Below are positions 16,337 to 21,825 of a stretch of 21,825 nucleotides of DNA, piece after piece; position 1 is the first letter of the stretch, and the number at the start of each line of letters is the position of its first letter. A program made the position numbers and the translations under genes. The notes under the pieces were generated by a model, which had not been told where the DNA came from, made no database searches, and was given only the letters and a program-made list of their open reading frames with translations. Source of the DNA: Chara braunii (taxonomy: Eukaryota > Streptophyta > Charophyceae > Charales > Characeae); contig BFEA01000618.1 of assembly GCA_003427395.1 (NCBI GenBank), positions 355,501 to 377,325 on the forward strand. Reading direction: 5' to 3'.

Positions 16337-19300
16337 TCTGGACCCACCGCTCTAGGGGTCCAAAAATTATAAAGGGGGTCGGATTCTCACTTAAAGGGGG
16401 TCAAATTAATTTCGGGGTGCGAAGAAAAGCGTTGCCGTTAGGACCCACCGCTAAAGGGGTCCAAAATTTATAAAGGTGGTCGGATTTCAACTGAAGGGCG
16501 ATCAAATATATTTCGGGGTGCCAAGAATGCCCTGGCGGTTAGCACCCACCGCTAAAGGGGTCCAAAAATTGTAAAGGGGGTCGAATTTAAGCTTAAGGGA
16601 AATCACATTAATTTGGGGGTGCCAAGAATACCCTGGTGGTTGGGGCCCACTGCTATAAAGGTCCAAAAATTACAAAGGGAATCGGATTTTCACTTAAGGG
16701 GTGCCAAGAATACCCAGGCGGTTAAACCCACCACTACAGGGGTCCAAAAATTATAAAAGGGGTCGGATTTTCATTTAAGGGGGGTCAAATTACTTTCACG
16801 GTGCCAAGAATACCCTGGCGGTTAGCACCCACCGCTAAAGGGGTCAAAACATTATAAAGGATCAGATTTCAACTTGAGGGGGGTCAAATTAATTTCGGGA
16901 TGCCAAGAATACCCTGGCGGTTAACACCCATCGCTAAAGGGGTCCTAAAATTATAAAGGCGGTCGGATTTCAACTTAAGGGGGGTAAAATTAATTTCGGG
17001 GTGCCAAGAATACCCTGGCGGTTAGGACCCACCGCTACAGGGGTCGAAAAATTATAGGGGTGTCGGATTCTCACTTAAGGCAGGTCAAATTAATTTCGGG
17101 GAGCGATGAAAAGCCTGGGGGTTAGGATCCACCGCTTTAGCGGTCGAAAAATTATAAAGGGGGTCGGATTCTAACTTAAGGGGGGTCAAATTAATTTCGG
17201 GGTGCGAAAAATACCCTAGGGGTTAGAACCCACCGCTCTAGGGGTCCAAAAATTATAAAGGGGGTCAGATTTTAACTTAATGGGGGTCAAACTAATTTAT
17301 GGGTGCCAAAAATACCCAGGCGGTTAGCACTCACCGCTGTAGGGGTCCAAAAATTATAAATGGGGTCGGATTTCAACTTAAGGGGGGTCAAACTAATTTC
17401 GGGGTGCCAAAAATACCCTTGCGGTTAAGACCCACTGCTATAGGGGTCCAAAAATTATAAAGGGGGTCGGATTTTAACTTAAGGGGGGTTAAATTTATTT
17501 CGGGGTGCCAAGAATACCCTGGTGGTTAACACCCACCGCTAAAGGAGTCCAAAAATTACAAAGGGGGTCGGATTTCAACTTAAGGGGGGTCAAATTTATT
17601 TCGGGGTGCCAAGAATACCCTGGCGGTCTGGACCCACCGCTCTAGGGGTCCAAAAATTATAAACGGGGTCGGATTCTCACTTAAAGGGGGTCAAATTAAT
17701 TTCGGGGTGCGAAGAAAAGCGTTGCTGTTAGGACCGCTAAAGGGTACCAAAATTTATAAAGATGGTCGGATTTCAATTTAAGGGGGATCAAATATATTTC
17801 GGGGTGCCAAGAATACCCTGGCGGTTAGCACCCACCGCTAAAGGGGTCCAAAAATTACAAAGGGGGTCGGATTTCAACTAAAGGGGGGTAAAATTAATTT
17901 CGGGGTGCCAACAATACCCTGGGGGTTAGGACCTACCGCTATAGGGGTCCAAAAATTATAAAGGGGGTCGGATTCTCAATTAAAGGGGGTCCAATTAATT
18001 TCGGGGCGCGAAGAAAAGCCTGGGGGTTAGAACCCACCGCTCTAGGGGTCCAAAAATTATTAAGGGGGTCTGATTCTCACTTAAGGGGGGTCCAATCAAT
18101 TTCAGGGTGCGAAGAATAGCCTGGGGGTTAGGACTCACCGCTCTAGGGGTCCAAAAATTATAAAGGGGGTCGGATTTCAACTCAAGGGGGGTCAAATGAA
18201 TTTAGGGGTGCCAAGAATACTCTCGCGGTTGGGACCCACCGCTCTAGGAGTCCAAAGACTATAAAGGGGGTCGGATTCTCAATCCAATTAATTTTGGGGT
18301 GTGAAAAAAATCCTGGGGGCTAGGATGTACCGCTAAAAGGGTCCAAAACTTATTAAGGGGGTGGGATTTCAACTTAAGGGGAGTCAAATTAATTTCAGGG
18401 TGCCAAGAATACCCTGGCGGTTAGCACCCACCGCTAAAGGGGTCCACAACCGCTAAAGGGGTCCACAAATTATTAAGGGGGTGGGATTTTCACTTAAGGG
18501 GGGTGAAATTAATTTCGGGGTGCCAAGAATGCCCAGGCGACTAGGACCCACCGCTCTAGGGGTCCAAAGATTATAAACGGGGTCGGATTCTTACTCCAAT
18601 TAATTTCGAGGTGCGAATAAGAGCCTGGGGGTTAGGACCAACCGCTAAAGGGGTCCAAAATTTATAAAGGGGGTGGGATTTCAACTTAAAAGGAGTCAAA
18701 TTAATTTCGGTGTGCCAAGAATATCCTGGCGGTTTGTACCCACTGCCAGAGAAGTCAAAAAATTATAAAGAGGGTCAGATTTAAACTTAAGGGGGGTCAA
18801 ATTAATTTCAGGGTGCCAATAATACCCTGGCGGTTAGGATCCACCGCTACAGGGGTTAAAAATTTATAAAGGGGGTCGGATTTTCAATTAAGGGGGGTGA
18901 AATTAATTTCGGGGTGCCAAGAATGCCCTGGCGGCTAGGACCCACCGCTCTAGGGGTCTAAATATTACAAAGGGGGTCGGATTCTCACTCCAATTAATTT
19001 CGGGGTGTGAATAAAAGCCTGGGGGTTAGGACCCACCGGTAAAGGGGTCCAAAATTTATAAAGGAGGTGTGATTTCAACTTATGGAGAGACAAATTAATT
19101 TCGGGGTGCCAAAAATATCCTGGTGGTTAGTACCCACCGCTAAAGGGGTCCAAAAGTTATAAAGGGGGTCGGATTTCATCTTAAAGGTGGTGAAATGAAT
19201 CTCGAGGTGCCAAGAATACCCTGGCGGTCAGGACCGGCTGCTATAGGGGTCCAAAAATTATAAAGGGGGTCAGATTTTTACTTAAGATAGGTCAAATTAA

Positions 19301-21825
19301 TTTCGGGGTGCCAAGAATGCCCTGGCGGTTAGAACGAACCGCTAAAAGGGTCCAAAAATTGTAAAGGGGGTCGGATTTTCACTTAACAGAGGTCAAATTA
19401 ATTTTGGGGCGCCAAAAATCCCCTGGCGGTTAGGACCCATCGCTCTAGGGGTCCAAAGATTATAAAGGGGGACAGATTCTCACCTAACGGGGGTCCAATT
19501 AATTTCAGGGTGCAAAGAAAAGCCTGGGGGCTAGGACCCAATGCTAAAGGGGTTCAAAAATTATAAAGGGGGTCGGATTTCAACTTAAGGGGGGTCACAT
19601 TAATTTCGGGGTGCCAAGAATACCCTGGCGGTTAGCACCCACCAGTAAAGGAGTCCAAAAATTATAAACGGGGTCGGATTTAAACTTAAGGGGGGTCACA
19701 TTAATTTCGGGATGCCAAGAATACCGTGGTGGTTAGAACCCACCGCTATAGGGGTCCAAAAATTACGAAGGGTGTCGGATTTTCACTTAAGGGGGGTCAA
19801 ATTAATTTCGGGGTACCAAGAATACCGAGGCGGTTAAACCCACCGCTACAGGGGTCCAAAAATTAAAAAGAGGGTCGGATTCTCACTTAAGGGGGGTCAA
19901 ATTACTTTTGGGGTGCTAAGAATACCCTGGCGGTCAGCACCCACCGCTAAACGTGTCAAAAAATTATAAAGGGGGTCTGATTTCAACTTAAGGGGGGTCA
20001 AATTAATTTTAGGGTGACAAGAATACCCTGGCGGTTAACACCCACCGCTGAAGGGGTCGTTAAATTATAAAGGCGGTCGGATTTCAACTTAAGGGGGATC
20101 AAATTAATTTCGGGGTGCCAAGAACACCCTGGCAGTTAGGACCCAGCGCTACAGGGGGCGAAAAATTATAAAGGGGGTTGGATTCTCACTTAAGGGAGGT
20201 CAAATTAATTTCGGGGTGCGAAGAAAAGCCTGGGGGTTGGGACACACCGCTTTAGCGGGCGAAAAATTATAAAGGGGGTCGGATTCCAACTTAAGGGGGG
20301 TCAAATTAATTTCGGGGTGCGAAAAATAGCCTACGGGTTAGGACACACCACTCTAGGGATCCAAAAATTATAAAGGCGCTCGGATTTCAACTTAAGGGGG
20401 GTCAAATTAATTTTTAGGTCAAGAATACCGTGGCGGTTAGGACCCACCGCTCTAGGGGTCCAAAAATTATAAAGGGGGTCGGATTCTAATTTAAGGGGGG
20501 TGGAATTAATTTCGGGGTGCTAAGAATGCCCTGGCCGTTAGGACCCACCGCTAAAGGGGTCCAAAAATTCAAAAGGGGATTGGATTTTCACTTAAGGGAG
20601 GTCAAATTAATTTTGGGGTGCAAAGAATGCCCTGGCGGTTAGGACCCACCGCGAAAGGGGTTTAAAAATTATAAAGAGGGTCAGATTTCAACTTATGGGG
20701 GGTCAAATTAATTCCGGGGTGCCAAGAATAACCTGGCAGTTAGGACCCACCGCTACAGAAGTCGAAAAGTTACAAAGGGGGTCGGATTTTCACTTAAGGG
20801 GGTCAAATTAATTTCGGGGTGCCAAGAATGCCCTGGCGGTGAGGACCCACTGCTCTAGGAATCCAAAGATTATAAAGTGGGTCGGATTCTCACTCCAATT
20901 AATTTCGAAGTGCGAAAATAAGCCTGGGGGTAAGGACGTACCGCTACAGGGGTCCGAAAATTATAAAGGGGGTGGGATTTCTACTTAAGGGGAGTCAAAT
21001 TAATTTCCGGGTGCCAAGAATCGCACCCACCGTTAAAGGGGTTCAAAAATTATAAAGTAGGTTCAATTTCAACTTAAGGGGGGTCAAATTAATTTCGGGG
21101 TGCCAAGAATACCGTGGCGGTGAGGACCCACCGCTATGGGGGTCCAAAAATTATAAAAAGGGTCGGATTCTCATTTAAGGGGGGTCAAATTAATTTCGGG
21201 GTGCCAAGAATGCCCTGGCCGTTAGGACCCACCGCTAAAGGGGTCCAAAAATTAAAAAGGGGGTCTGATTCTCACTTAAGGTGGGTCAAATTAATTTTGG
21301 GGTGCCAAGAATTCCCTGGCGGTTAACACCCACCGCTAAAGGGGTCCAAAAAATTATAAAGGGGGTCAGATTTTCACTTAAGAAAGGTCAAATTATTTCG
21401 GGGTGCAAGAATGCCCTGGCGGTTAGGACCCATCGCTAAAGGGGTCCAATAAATATAAAGGGGGTCGGATTTGAACTTAATAAGGTCAAATTAATTTCGG
21501 GGTGCCAAGAATGCCCTGGCGGTTAGAATCACCGCTCTAGGGGTCCAAAGATTATAAAGGGGGTTGAATTCTCACTCCAATTGATTTCGGGGTGTGAAGA
21601 AAAGCCTTGGGGTTAGGACTCACTGCTAAATGGGTCCAGAATTTATAAAGGGGGTGGAATTTCAACTTAAGGGGAGTCAAATTAATTTCGGGGTGCCAAG
21701 AATACCCTGGCGGTTAACACCCACCGCTAAAGGGGTCCAAAAATTATAAAGGGGGTCGGATTTTAACTTAAGGGGGGTCAAATTAATTTCGGGGTGCCAA
21801 GAATACCCTGGCGGTCAGGATCCAC
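16337..21825 (+). repeat. 101-bp tandem satellite array, about 55 units, open at the right edge
   Basis: Head-to-tail units have the order GACCCACCGCT, GGGGTCCAAAAATTATAAAG, GGGGTCGGATT, CACTTAAGGGGGGTC, AAATTAATTTCGGGGTGC and GAATACCCTGGCGGTTA. The full-length period is 101 bp, measured for instance from 19626 to 19727. Two end types alternate irregularly: CCAAGAATACCCTGGCGG and CGAAGAAAAGCCTGGGGG. A 91-bp form lacking about 10 bp after CTCACT occurs at about 18278, 18588, 18982, 20888 and 21569. The block 16337-16560 is about 95 percent identical to 17627-17850 (offset 1290), and 16550-17230 matches 19660-20345 unit for unit (offset about 3112-3115). This is satellite DNA with higher-order structure. 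I see no gene inside it. Confidence 0.97.

Noticed and set aside
16337-21825. CRISPR-like array
   Set aside because: The units are full-length head-to-tail repeats with no unique spacers, and the context is eukaryotic.
1-21825. tRNA, rRNA or snRNA genes
   Set aside because: No cloverleaf, Sm-site or rRNA core sequence could be recognised on either strand by eye.

Overview
The window looks like non-genic, transposon- and satellite-rich nuclear DNA from a eukaryotic draft assembly. The signs are an 885-base run of N, scattered single Ns, many A/T homopolymer tracts, LINE and PIF/Harbinger coding sequence, and a long 101-bp satellite array. There are no bacterial operons, and I see no rRNA or tRNA gene. 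The Harbinger transposase resembles, from memory, the HARBI1-like proteins that are abundant in the charophyte alga Chara braunii. I offer that lineage as an inference only; no search was run.

Layout. 1-2460: gene-poor sequence with short repeats and several copies of a small retroposed module, one of them (1371-1437) bounded by a perfect 15-bp target-site duplication. 2640-3220: (GTT)n-rich imperfect minisatellite. 3447-4853 (minus): an intact 468-aa HARBI1-like DDE transposase, the only clearly intact gene. 5166-10132 (minus): a decayed LINE with a partial endonuclease, reverse transcriptase and a C-terminal CCHC zinc knuckle. It is broken by one frame-shifting deletion and four in-frame stops. 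Its 3' flank carries the same retroposed module, followed by a 25-nt A tail on the minus strand. 10207-10303: a cluster of strong GC-rich hairpins. 10748-11632: assembly gap. 11633-14283: more module copies, a 95-bp direct repeat, a foldback element with 64-bp arms, and a 153-bp tandem duplication. 14385-16107: a four-monomer repeat arranged as two dimers. 16337-21825: about 55 head-to-tail units of a 101-bp satellite with higher-order structure, running off the right edge.

The parts do not form a pathway. The common thread is mobile and repetitive DNA. The most distinctive signal is a dispersed module of roughly 45-60 nt. It contains a stem GCTGGA/TCCAGC around a 7-nt loop and sits just 5' of poly(A) in several copies, all transcribed on the minus strand. 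I interpret it as the 3'-terminal recognition region of a non-LTR retrotransposon family, possibly shared by a LINE and short non-autonomous partners. The second distinctive signal is the satellite, whose diagnostic variants recur at about 1.29 kb and about 3.11 kb.
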